Below, one piece after another: positions 12,044 to 21,750 of a stretch of 64,000 nucleotides of DNA; positions within the stretch are counted from its first letter, which is position 1, and the number at the start of each line of letters is the position of its first letter. Both the position numbers and the translations under genes were made by a program. Source of the DNA: Apoderus coryli (taxonomy: Eukaryota > Arthropoda > Insecta > Coleoptera > Attelabidae); contig OU452198.1 in the NCBI GenBank assembly GCA_911728435.2, positions 23,160,001 through 23,224,000 on the forward strand. The letters are read 5' to 3'. The notes beneath the pieces were generated by a model, which saw nothing but the letters and a program-made list of their open reading frames with translations, did not search any database and was not told the DNA's origin.

Positions 12044-12290
12044 ATTAACAAGAAATCCCTTTGGGATTTCCCAGTCGTTGTGTGGTAGTTTTATCTATGA
12101 AAAAAGTCATTGAGGGTTATAAAAAAAATGAAAAAAAAAATCAAGAAAAAAAATTTTAAGGAAAAAAATGTTTCTATTATTAAAAAAAAAATTAAAAAAA
12201 AAAATTTCAAAAAAAAAAATTAAAAAAAAAATTTTTTCAAAAAAAATAATTCAAAAATTAATTAAAAAAAAAGTATTGCCAGAGCTGAAA
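12044..12290. repeat. Hairpin plus A-tract element, copy 1
   Basis: Starts AACAAGAAATCCC-TTT-GGGATTTCCC (8-bp stem), then a conserved stretch ending GTCATTGAGGGTTAT, then about 150 bp of A-tracts broken by TTTC/TTTT. Other copies begin at 15892, 57928 and 61208. Confidence 0.8.
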
Positions 12291-13215
12291 ATCTGAAAAT
12301 GTTTCTATCTATTATTGAAAATAAATAGAAACATTTTTGGGTTACCCTGTAGATAACCTCTAGGAGCATATAGTTTAACTTTCAAAGAAATCTTCAATTG
12401 AAACCCAAAGAAATCAAAAAATTATACAAAATATTACTTTTTTGACCATAACAAAATAAAGAAATACATTTTTGATTCACCCTGTATATATATTTGACCT
12501 TATAGTTTAACTTTCACAGAAAACTTGATTTGAAATCTAAAGAAACCAAAAAAGTTTTCAAAATATAACTTTTTTGACCATAACAAAATAAAGACATACA
12601 TTTTTGATTCACCCTGTATATAAATTTGAGCTTATAGCTTAACTTTCACAGAAAACTTGATTTTAAATTTAAAGAAATCAAAAAATTATTCAAAATATTA
12701 CTTTTTTGACCATAACAAAATAAAGAAATACATTTTTGATTCACCCTGTATATATATTCGACCTTATAGTTTAACTTTCACAGAAAACTTGATTTAAAAT
12801 CTAAAGAAACCAAAAAATTATTCAAAATATTATTTTTTTGACCATAACAAAATAATGAAATACATTTTTGACTCACCCCGTATATAAATTTAAAGCCTAT
12901 GCAAAAAGTTTCTCTTTTAAAGAAAATAAAAAGTCACCTATCGCTGATAAGGTTCTCTAAAAGTCTTAAATAATAAATAACATTCATAAACATTTTTGAG
13001 TTACCCCGTAGATAACCTCTAGGAGGTTATAGTTTAGCTTTCAAAAAAATCTTGATTTGAAATCTAAAGAAATCAAAAAATTATTCAAAATATTACTTTT
13101 TTGTCGTTAACAAAGTGATGAAATACATTTTTGATTCACCCCGTATATAAATTTCTATACATTTAAAATTTCTTAAATGTGGGCTAATGAATGTTTTTTT
13201 GTATCACCCTGTACA
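12291..13215. repeat. 'accctgtatat' satellite array
   Basis: Degenerate tandem units of about 115-125 bp, each with TTTTTGATTCACCCTGTATA followed by a TATAGTTTAACTTTC block and an AAATCTAAAGAAA block. The same units form larger arrays at 58210-60250 and 61490-61960. No coding potential. Confidence 0.85.
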
Positions 13216-13389
13216 TTCTGCTTATTAATTAATAATAATCTGAGAAATACTTAGCACATAGCCAGATGTTAAAATAGCGTTAACGTTAATAGTGGTGGAC
13301 GTTATTTTTGGGACTACAGTATCTTGTATTTTGGGTTCGTTGGTTTTTCATAATTTGGTAATATTTTTTTCTAACGTTGGTGTCACTTA

Positions 13390-15260
13390 TTTTAATTGAC
13401 ACTTCTAGTTTCACGTCATAAATAAATAGGTTATATTATGGGGCTTGGAGGCTAAAAGTAAACAGTAGTAGTATGAATTGTAACTTGTAACTATTTGATA
13501 AAAATAAACTGTGCTGGCTGTATCCTACTGAGAAAGGGCAAGAGGCCAAAAGTTAGTACTCGCTCAGGCGGTAACTTAAAAAAAAACGAAATAACTTGAA
13601 GCATTCAAAATATGGACCTACAGGCAAGAGACAGAAATCAATTTGGAAATGGAAATTTGGTGGCCAACATCCGCTAATAATAATAATACGTGGTGTATAA
13701 AATAAAAAGTGTAGTTAATTCTATATTGATTTGTTGTGTTTACAGTTTATAATTTTTGTGTATTTAAATAAAAACATGATAAGTATATGCAGCTGGTTTT
13801 CTATCGAAAAATAAGTATAGTAACTTAATTTTAGTTAGTTAACTACTTACTATTTACACAGAATATTACTTATTCTGTGCTATTTATATGAATATACATA
13901 ATGGCTCTACTTACTTAAAGACTTAAACTTAACAAAATTACACCTATTTTGTTTCATTGAATGTTTTTGGTACATCCAGGATGTCTGTAATTATTTTTTG
14001 AACAAAAACAGACATAAGTAGGTATTCGGCACCTAGTAATATGTGAAATTACCTACAACCAATAGGTTCACCTGAAGTAACCTTTAATTTAGTTTCAAGC
14101 AAATCTAAATAATAATAATAGGTAATAATAATAATGTACCTACCTACCGATGTTGCCCTCATAATAGAAAATTTAATTAGATAGCTTTTCCTCGGTACAG
14201 TAGGTATAACTTGAAAAATGGATTCAAGTTTGCTCTAAAGTAAGAAATAAAACACTTAGATATTGTTATTGGAATAAATCTAATGTCCATTGAGTAAGAA
14301 TAGTTTAAAGTCGATAGGTATTAAATTCTTGTTATGGTTCTTGCAAAGTTTTTATTAAGTATAGATGCTTTTCAGTGGTGGTTAGAGATTAAGACGTCTA
14401 TCTGGTAGGTTGAGGAGTGCCTTCGTATGCTGAAAAGGTGTATATGGTAAGATTTAATTGTGATAATATGTTGTAAATATTTTACCTAGCATGTAGGTGA
14501 AAGATTCATAGTTTTATTCGTCATTCGTAACTGGTAACACATGAACTAAAACCTCTCCTTTTATGACCCCAATGTTTGCATATATGTTGTAAAACTAATG
14601 TGGAAAATGAGCCATGTTATTTATTTTCTGTATCTTCTCTCTTGGTATCGTATTTTGAGTTTTTCCTACAAATAATGGTAAGTTAAGTCGTTGCGGAATG
14701 TCAACAAATAATTTCATCAAAGTGTACGGTGATAACCCTATTTTATATAATTGTACACTTACCTGCCGGTATATATTCTTTTTCAATTTCCATTCTGTCT
14801 TTTACAGTAATATTTTTGGAAATTATTATTATTACTATAGACAGTTTAGTACACCATAATTATAATGACAGATGGATTTATGTTATAATTTGACACTATG
14901 GACATTCTCTACTTCTTTGGAGGTAGGGTTCAGTATATTTGCATTATTTTTGAGATAAGTAAGCATCAGTTTTGACTGGAAATTTTCATATAAGCTTTGT
15001 CAGCTAGATACTTCCAATACAAACAATTATTTATTGATATCGAATTTTTTTTGTGTGGTGTAGCTGTCACAATTTATATGACATTTGGAATAGTGATATT
15101 TATAAAAGGAACGTAGTATGTGTGAAGTGAGTCATATTTTTAAAGAATAATACTTTTTCAATAGAATTTACGAATGTGTACGCCATTCATTGATAGGATT
15201 GTCACTAAAAATATAAGAAATTGCTTCTCCCATATGTTTTTCTAAGGATATAGTCATGAA
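13390..15260. repeat. Segmental duplication, copy A
   Basis: Matches 61980-64000 over most of its length, beginning GTTGACACTTCTAGTTTC. Copy A has about 510 bp (13483-13991) missing from copy B, while copy B has two insertions missing here. Copy A keeps the empty sites of both: near 14290-14305 for the poly(A)-tailed element and TAATTATAATGACAG near 14855-14870 for the small one. Confidence 0.85.
14595..14793 (-). CDS. Possible two-exon small gene (weak)
   Basis: On the minus strand an ATG near 14793 reads MEIEKEYIPA and runs into GCAG|GTAAGTG. A later TTATTTGTAG acceptor gives GKTQNTIPREKIQKINNM and a stop at 14595 in the compatible phase, for a product of about 33 residues. The unspliced frame through the same DNA is also open (IPQRLNLPLF). 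In the duplicate near 63350 the donor context is CAC|GTAAGTG. I do not recognise it, and it may be chance. Confidence 0.25.
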
Positions 15261-15887
15261 AAAGGTTTTCAAAAAAAATCGACAAATTCCAATATAGTTG
15301 CACCTCTAGTTTACGTCATAATTTGGTTTTGGTCAAATGTTTTTTCTAACACGTCAAACAAATTGCTTGTGTCAAATAGTTTATTATTTTCTTTGTTTAC
15401 TTCATAGTCTAAAAGTTTTCGGCATTATTTTTATGTTTAAGATCAATTTCTATCAACATGTTGTATATTGTAGTGTTACAAAAAGGTTATTCGATATAGT
15501 TGTAGTAAATTTAGAAGTTGTCATTGTGTATTTAAAGTAATTTTACTGAAAAAGTGATAATAACCTAAATAATCTAAAGTGACAGTGCCATGAAAGCCGT
15601 CAGATGGATGGATGTGATCATGTTTGTGAATAGCCCCAGAAGAATATGTACCTCTGCGTCGCACACTTCAATTAACTGTGTAGATGTAATTAAATTAATT
15701 AATAAAATAGTGAGACCGCATTAAATCACAGTTGAAAAGTAGCCTATTTAAAAGTTTCGAAAATAAAATTGCCATTTAGACTGCACTGCGGGTATTTGGT
15801 ACGGCGTAACTTTAGTTATGGTGGCTTTAAATTTGGCCTTTTTGCAGCTTTTCGACGACAAAGACAGCGCTACCAGAATTTATAATT

Positions 15888-16140
15888 ATTAACAAGAAAT
15901 CCCTTGCGGGATTTCCCAGTTGGTTTGTGGTAATTTTATCTATGAAAAAAGTCATTGAGGGTTATAAAAAAAATGAAAAAAAAAAAAATAAAAAAAAAAA
16001 ATTTCAAGGGAAAATAAATGTGTCAAAAAAAAATTAAAGAAAAAAAAATTTAAAAAAAAAAATTTTAAAAAAAAAAAAATTTTGAAAAAAAAATTAAAAA
16101 AAAAAAAAAATTTAAAATAAAAATTTTCAAAACATTTTTG
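15888..16140. repeat. Hairpin plus A-tract element, copy 2
   Basis: GAAATCCC/GGGATTTC stem (15896-15903 and 15908-15915) with loop TTGC, then the same conserved leader and A-tracts. The long lysine/asparagine- or phenylalanine-rich reading frames across it are composition artefacts. Confidence 0.8.
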
Positions 16141-16440
16141 AGTTACCCTGTAGATCACATATTTAGCCACCCTGTGAAATAATTTGATAACCAATGTAAA
16201 AAACTAAACAAATCTGAAAATGTTTTTATATATTAGGAGCTACCATACTTAAAAATATTGAAAATAAATAGAAACATTTTTGAGTTACCCCGTATATCAC
16301 CTCTAGGAGCTTATAGTTTAACTTTTAAACAAATCTTGAATTGAAATCAAAAAATTAATGAAAATATTACTTTTTTGCCGTTAACAAAATAAATAAATAA
16401 ATTTTTGACTCACCCCGTATATAAATTTAAAGTGCTTATG
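16140..16440. repeat. Short 'acccygtat' satellite remnant
   Basis: Three degenerate units with AACATTTTTGAGTTACCCYGT or ATTTTTGACTCACCCCGTAT follow the A-tract element, in the same order as in its other copies. Confidence 0.75.
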
Positions 16441-17157
16441 TTAAAAATTTGTAAATATTTAAAAGTTATTTAAATTGTATTCATATATTAATTTTGTGCA
16501 TTATTTTCTTCATTTTCATTTTTATTTGTTCTTGTAATGAATTATAGTTTTGTACATAAATAAAACACATTAATTTTTTTTACATATTTATTTGATGTTA
16601 ATGAATAATAATAATAACATTAATTTGTGTTTATGTAATTTTTATTTTATTTTAAATAGGAAAAATAATAAAAAACAGGTACGGACTTTAGGGACAATAA
16701 ATTTTTCTTTTTTTTTTATTAGAAGGCTAGCATTTAACATTTTGCGGTAAAAGTATTATTTAATTCAAAAATGAAAATTTATATCCCATAAAACATGGCA
16801 ACTACGTGGTTTCTGTCAATTTTATTTTAGGAGATAAAATGTAACGTTGTAAGATGGTAATAATAAGACATCAATATATTTAGGAGATAAAATGTAACGT
16901 TGTAAGATGGTAATAATAAGACATCAATATATAAATCTGAAAAAATAAATTTGTATTAATAATGCCACTCCTATAGTCATTATTTTTTAAAAGACAATGC
17001 TATAGTTGATAAAATATTGCTAATATATCATATTTCTATTAAATTGTTATGGAAAAAGTGATAAAATTACTGTCCCCAAAGTCGTTCGTAACCTTTAAAC
17101 AAATTTATAATTATTTTTTATTAATTGAGTCTATAATTTTGTTTAATAAACTATATT
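16441..17157. other. AT-rich spacer with a 53-bp tandem duplication
   Basis: The only structure seen is a perfect or near-perfect 53-bp direct repeat (16829-16881 and 16882-16934) starting AGGAGATAAAATG. No supported exon. Confidence 0.7.
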
Positions 17158-17220
17158 TTAAAATCTGTAAAAAAAAGTATTGTTTAGTAGGTACAGTATT
17201 AATTGTATGTTCTTCATAGC
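17158..17220 (-). CDS. Possible terminal exon of micro-exon gene (weak)
   Basis: After TTTTAATTAG a phase-0 frame reads AMKNIQLILYLLNNTFFYRF and stops at 17158-17160. AATAAA lies just downstream on the minus strand, but that is common in DNA this AT-rich. Confidence 0.2.
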   Translation of the reverse strand, partial: AMKNIQLILYLLNNTFFYRF

Positions 17221-20200
17221 CTAATTAAAAGTGATAGTAGTGTATGGTCAGATATTAGTTTTAACTTAATATTTTGCTAGTAAAATAATAATTTTTAAAT
17301 GAATTAATTAAATATAAAAAAAGAAACTACGAAGTCATCTTAACAAAGTTTTTTTATTAATATTGTATAATAGTATTAGCACGTTAGAAATATGTTTCAA
17401 AATATAAATTTGCATCATCAGTTAAATTAACTAAAAGGGAACAATGGTATGCAACAACAAATAGTTTTAGTGTTCAATTTTGTTTTGTTAAAAAATGTAT
17501 GTGTTAAATTAGTAATATATAGAAAAGAAAAATAGAAAGAAATATTATAAATTGTTCATGTCTAAAAAATGACTATTTATTTTGATTGATGATAAGGGGT
17601 TTATATTTCCGAAACATGTTTCTGATGTGTTGGTAATGTGATACCAATAAATGAATTTTGTGCAGATGACGTTGTAGTTTGTGGTAACGTAGTGCATTCC
17701 ATTGTGAAAATGGACTATTTTTCAATATTAATAAGGTAGTATTACTCTGATGACATTTGTATTTCTTTTGATTGTAATTTTAATATTTTATTGTATAATA
17801 AATGTTTTTTCAACATAAATAATTTTGCAGATAATTTTTGTGTTTTTGTAGTTGATATATTAGATATTATGTAAATTTTGTAGGTATTAGAAATATGAAA
17901 AATATTTACCAACTCTTCGTCGGCCCTTCTCGGCGCATTCTGAAAAAAAAAATATATAAATAAATTTATTTATGTATGCTATGCGAGTTGTTATATTGAC
18001 ATAATATATAAATAAATTTTAGTTTTTGTACATTATTAATACAATGATGGGCTACTTAAAAAGAAGTAATTTTAAAATATTGTTAATTTATAATTTTAAA
18101 ATATTTAAATTAATGTCATTTGATGTAAGTGGAAAATGGGAGATAGTGGTGGATTGTTGCTAAGTAATTGAAAACTAATTAAAATTTATTAATATTATAA
18201 GTTAATATAAACTTACTTCTCTATATTGTTGATGTTGATTGTACTGGAAATAAAAAGTATAAATTAGGATATGTTGGAAGTAAATTTAATGACATATAAT
18301 ATAGGCAATGATATAGGTAAAATATAAGTATTTTTTATTCACTTACAGGATTATGTCGGCGCCGGCGACGGTGGTTATTTCGATTATTATTTCTGGTGTT
18401 GTTCTAAAATGTACAATTTATTAAGTAATTTGAAAGGTAGAATTAGCTTTAAAATAGGTTTAAAGCAAATTTTGATTGTGTAGGTTTTTACATAGGTACT
18501 GACGAGTTTAATTTCTTTGTGTGTGTTTCAGTGTAATTGTATTGAATTATAATAGGACATTGTTAATTTAAAGAAATTATTATATTATCGGGGAGATCAA
18601 TAATTAATGTTTCTTGCTGTCACAAAAATATTTATATCTAATTGTACTGACGGATAGATTTTTGTTGTGATTGAAAATATAATATTAAAAAATAATATAA
18701 AGTAATACATATTTAGTAATTACAGTCACATTAATGTTAAGTCAGTCATCTTACTGATTATTTTCGAAGCTAATTTATTTTTCTCAATGTATGTAAAACA
18801 TGGTTTTTGATTACCTCATTTTATAGTAAGATTTAGTAGGCTAAGATGTTGTTAATGTATATTTTTTAAGAATGGTATAGGTATTTCTTTTTTCTTATGA
18901 GTATTGAATGATTCTTATTAAGTATCGTGGTGTGTGGTGGTGTTTATAGTAATAATCATATTTTTTAAATGTGCTCTGTTAATGGTATGTAATACTGTTG
19001 GGCAATAAAGCAATTATTATTATTATAATAATAATAATAATATTATATTTAGTAATTACATATTTAGTAATTACAGTATATTAAATAGAAATTAACTCAC
19101 ATTTTCTGGGCGTTCCGTGGTGGTAGGCTGAAATGAAGTTGATTTAATTATTAGTAACAAAAGTAATACATATTTAGTAATTGTAGTATATATTAAATAT
19201 AAAGTAACTCACATTAGATTCTCGTTCTTTGGGAACAGGGATATGCTGAAATGGAGTTGATTTAATTATTAGTAACAAAAGTAATACATATTTAGTAATT
19301 GTAGTATATATTAAATATAAAGTAACTCACATTAGATTCTCGTTCTTTGGGAACAGGGATATGCTGAAATGGAGTTGATTTAATTATTAGTAACAAAAGT
19401 AATACATATTTAGTAATTATAGTATATATTAAATATAAAGTAACTCACATTAGTTTTTCGTTCTTTGGGAACAGGGATAGGCTGAAATGGAGTTGATTTA
19501 ATTATTAGTAACAAAAGCAATACATATTTAGTAATTACAGTATATTAAATATAAAGTAACTCACATTTTCTTCTAAATTTATGGCATCAAGTATTGGCTG
19601 AAATGGAGTAGATTTAATTATTAGTAATACATATTTAGTAATTGCAGTATATGTGGTGGAAGTTAGCATCAAACGCAGATTCAAGATTCACGTTTTTACA
19701 GTCAATCAGATAAGTAAGGAATATGTTAAAATAAATGTATTAAATATTAATATCTCACACATCAGTTCAGACTAAGTTTTTATTTTTCAACTATTAAGTT
19801 TGTTTTTAATCAAAATTTGTCAAAATCAAGCAAAATTGGACAAATAAAGAAACATTGCATTCATTTTACCGCAAAAGGATAATTATATTATTTTTATACT
19901 AACAAATAATTTCTACCAAACCAACCTTTGTCCCACTTTTATATTTTAAGAGTAAATGTATATTCAAAGAGCAAATATGTGGTTAACATTAATTTCCAAA
20001 TTCTCTCTTGCGGCGGCCTGTAAGTGATAGTGAGTATATACTTTACATTGTCTATATTGTTATCTAATGTATTCTGAAAATCTGATATGGTAGGTTCTAT
20101 AGTTTCGTAGTGATTAATTTTTCATCAACAGAAGGATTTTGGCTGCTATCTTAGTACGCCCCTGCGACGGTTTGTCCCTTTGTGTTACCTTTGAATTTGG

Positions 20201-20563
20201 AAATTTACTTTTAACCACATATTTCCTGTTTTGTTTGAATTTAAATTTACTTATACAATATAAAAGTGGGACAAAGCTTGGTTTGATAAAAATATTTTTT
20301 TTAAATAAAGAAGTGTTATGAAAAGTATAATATAAAGCACAAAGTAATTCACAGTTAAATGAAAACCCTATAAAAATGTAAGTAGTTTTAGAGATATTTA
20401 TCCTTATTAATAATATGTTACTTGTATGGTGCGAATACATTTGAATACTTTGGTGGTGTCTATTTTTTTTGTGAAAATGAAATGTTAAAATATTATGATA
20501 CATTTAGTTAAAATACTCACTTTTATAACTGCTTCCTGGTTTTCCATTTTTATTGGTATTAAT
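17158..20563 (-). CDS. Candidate micro-exon gene (nine or more exons)
   Basis: Reading leftward on the minus strand: exon 1 20521-20563 (ATG at 20547, MENQEAVIK), exon 2 19565-19597 (PILDAINLEEN), exon 3 19449-19481 (PIPVPKERKTN), exons 4 and 5 19331-19363 and 19213-19245 (both HIPVPKERESN), exon 6 19101-19127 (PTTTERPEN), exon 7 18347-18403 (NNTRNNNRNNHRRRRRHNP), exon 8 18217-18243 (YNQHQQYRE), exon 9 17910-17939 (NAPRRADEEL). Coding lengths are 27, 33, 33, 33, 33, 27, 57, 27 and 30 bp, all phase 0. Every exon has a (T)TTCAG, TCCAG or TTTAG acceptor and a GTGAGT, GTAAGT or GTAAAT donor. A weak terminal exon is 17158-17220. No known domain; polar, low complexity and no signal peptide. The layout recalls schistosome MEGs and aphid bicycle genes, but phase 0 is not what I recall for bicycle genes. 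It needs RNA support. Confidence 0.6.
17586..17670 (+). ncRNA. Degenerate hammerhead-like Penelope terminus
   Basis: TTGATGA (17586-17592) and GAAACATGTTT (17611-17621) are spaced like the better copies at 28333 and 30928, followed by an AATAAATGAATTTTGTG stretch resembling their tails. C3 of the core is T, so an active ribozyme is unlikely. Confidence 0.4.
17910..17939 (-). CDS. Micro-exon 9, 30 bp
   Basis: NAPRRADEEL between a long T-run plus CAG and GTAAAT. A GC-rich island in AT-rich DNA. It also has an ATG in another frame. Confidence 0.55.
18217..18243 (-). CDS. Micro-exon 8, 27 bp
   Basis: YNQHQQYRE between TTTCCAG and GTAAGT. Confidence 0.55.
18347..18403 (-). CDS. Micro-exon 7, 57 bp, Asn/Arg-rich
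   Basis: NNTRNNNRNNHRRRRRHNP between ATTTTAG and GTAAGT. Strongly basic and far more GC-rich than the flanking introns. Confidence 0.6.
18815..18840 (-). CDS. Optional 26-bp exon (weak)
   Basis: PTKSYYKM plus two bases, between ATCTTAG and GTAATC. It begins with CCT like exons 3 and 6. If used it would shift exons 7-9 into another frame that is also open. Confidence 0.25.
19101..19127 (-). CDS. Micro-exon 6, 27 bp
   Basis: PTTTERPEN; two codons shorter than its neighbours, same acceptor and donor. Confidence 0.6.
19213..19245 (-). CDS. Micro-exon 5, 33 bp
   Basis: HIPVPKERESN; same splice sites as exon 4. Confidence 0.65.
19331..19363 (-). CDS. Micro-exon 4, 33 bp
   Basis: HIPVPKERESN; identical in sequence to exon 5, within a repeated 118-bp exon-plus-intron unit. 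Confidence 0.65.
19449..19481 (-). CDS. Micro-exon 3, 33 bp
   Basis: PIPVPKERKTN; a variant of exons 4 and 5 with an intact TTTCAG acceptor and GTGAGT donor. Confidence 0.65.
19565..19597 (-). CDS. Micro-exon 2, 33 bp
   Basis: PILDAINLEEN between TTTCAG and GTGAGTT. It has the same flanking intron sequence as exons 3-6 but a different core, so it has diverged within the array. Confidence 0.6.
19912..20292. repeat. Foldback inverted repeat
   Basis: Arms near 19912-20012 and 20190-20292 are imperfect reverse complements: AAACCAACCTTTGTCCCACT on the left, AGTGGGACAAAGCTTGGTTT on the right. The pairing extends about 100 bp through ATATGTGGTTAA. It lies in the 923-bp first intron of the micro-exon gene. 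Likely an old foldback MITE. Confidence 0.75.
20521..20563 (-). CDS. Micro-exon gene, first coding exon
   Basis: 43-bp exon after CTTTTAG, containing AAAATGGAAAACC; 27 bp are coding (MENQEAVIK). The donor is AAA|GTGAGT. Because an acceptor lies upstream, a 5' UTR exon is expected further right: GTAAGT donors occur near 20625, 20675 and 20690. Confidence 0.55.
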
Positions 20564-20699
20564 CTAAAAGAATAACTACTGTAAAAAAATTTATTCTAGT
20601 TAATAATTGAAAATGTACTTACAGTTTTTTTGGCATATATTTATATTTTTAATGTGTATAAGTGAAATACTTACCTTGGTTACTTACCAAAAACAAAAA

Positions 20700-21750
20700 G
20701 GCATCAAGGTATCTTGAATATTTATTGAAAGAGATAGTTATTGTGATTGGTTATTGTAATATACTTACAAAATATCGTATTGGTTAATTACCTCACTAAA
20801 ATTTTGTTGTATTATAATAATTTACCTCTTCGGGTAATTTTATTTTGTTTTAATGAGTATGTAAGAAGTTTCAACAGTAGTTTTGTTTATGTATATTATT
20901 AAACATAGTTGTTACGTCGTTAATGGTCTTTACCAATGGGTATTTAGCTAGTTTCACGTGTAGTATATTTGTCTGGACGCCAATTAAAGGGCTGCTGCTC
21001 ATATCCATAGTGTAGTCTTCGTGTTTGATTTTTTATAGTTAACTTGGCGAGTATGATTACGAGTATCTCCAATGTGAATGATTATTAAGGTTATGCTAAT
21101 TTGTTTTTTACTAATTAGATTCTTCTTCTTTTTTTCAAGTTAGGTTGCCTCTTGCGTTTTAATAGCAAACAGCCAGTGTTTTATCAATTAGATTAGGGTG
21201 ACATTTAATATTATTATTTGTCACTCATGTAATTTGCATTTTTCTATTAAATGGAATGTAAAACTGTCAAATTTATCATTGGAGATAATATACTTATTCT
21301 ACTCAGTTAATTCTTGATTAATATTTTAAAAGTATTATCTTTTTATAAAGACAATGACAGAAGTGTATATAACGGAAGTTATGCAATATCTTTAAACAGC
21401 GAATTAATGGTTGTCTATATATGAAATTTATTGGTACCGAATATTTTATGTAGCACCTAAAATTAAAAACAATTTCTTTTTGGCTCCCTAAATTATTTTA
21501 GAGATCTTTTAACTTAGCGTAGAAATTCGGGCATCGGTCACCTAAACTTTATCTAGTAAGTTGACGCAAGCGCGGTATTAACAAAGAGAAAATGAACAAT
21601 TTTGTTAGGTTATTTCGGGTATTTAAATTAAAATAAAGTATTATTTATATGATAATGTTGGTATTTATGTTTAGTTTGTAGAACCATAGTTTAAAACTTA
21701 GGGAATAAGTATAAGCGAGGCTATTTACTTTACGTTACGAAAAATATCAA
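20700..21750. other. AT-rich, no supported gene
   Basis: Upstream of the micro-exon gene on its strand. It could hold the promoter, but no motif is strong enough to call. Confidence 0.5.

Larger units (their letters stand above)
19080..19640. repeat. Tandem repeat of exon-plus-intron units
   Basis: About five units of 112-118 bp. Each has a 27-33 bp micro-exon core and a conserved remainder containing ATTTAGTAATT and GATTTAATTATTAGTAA. The two central units are nearly identical. The repeated part includes both splice sites, so duplication adds exons without breaking frame. Confidence 0.9.

Noticed and set aside
15952..16194. Phe-rich or Lys/Asn-rich frames across A-tracts (also 57962-58222, 61267-61452)
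   Set aside because: Pure composition: long A/T runs are open in several frames; no start context or homology.
18755..18769. 15-bp splice-bounded block between micro-exons 6 and 7
   Set aside because: Good-looking sites, but TAA in phase 0.
19080..19640. CRISPR-like regular repeat
   Set aside because: Units of 112-118 bp in eukaryotic DNA with splice sites; no cas genes or short repeat/spacer layout.
20114..20503. 129-codon minus-strand frame
   Set aside because: Overlaps the foldback arm and an intron; low-complexity AT-driven residues.
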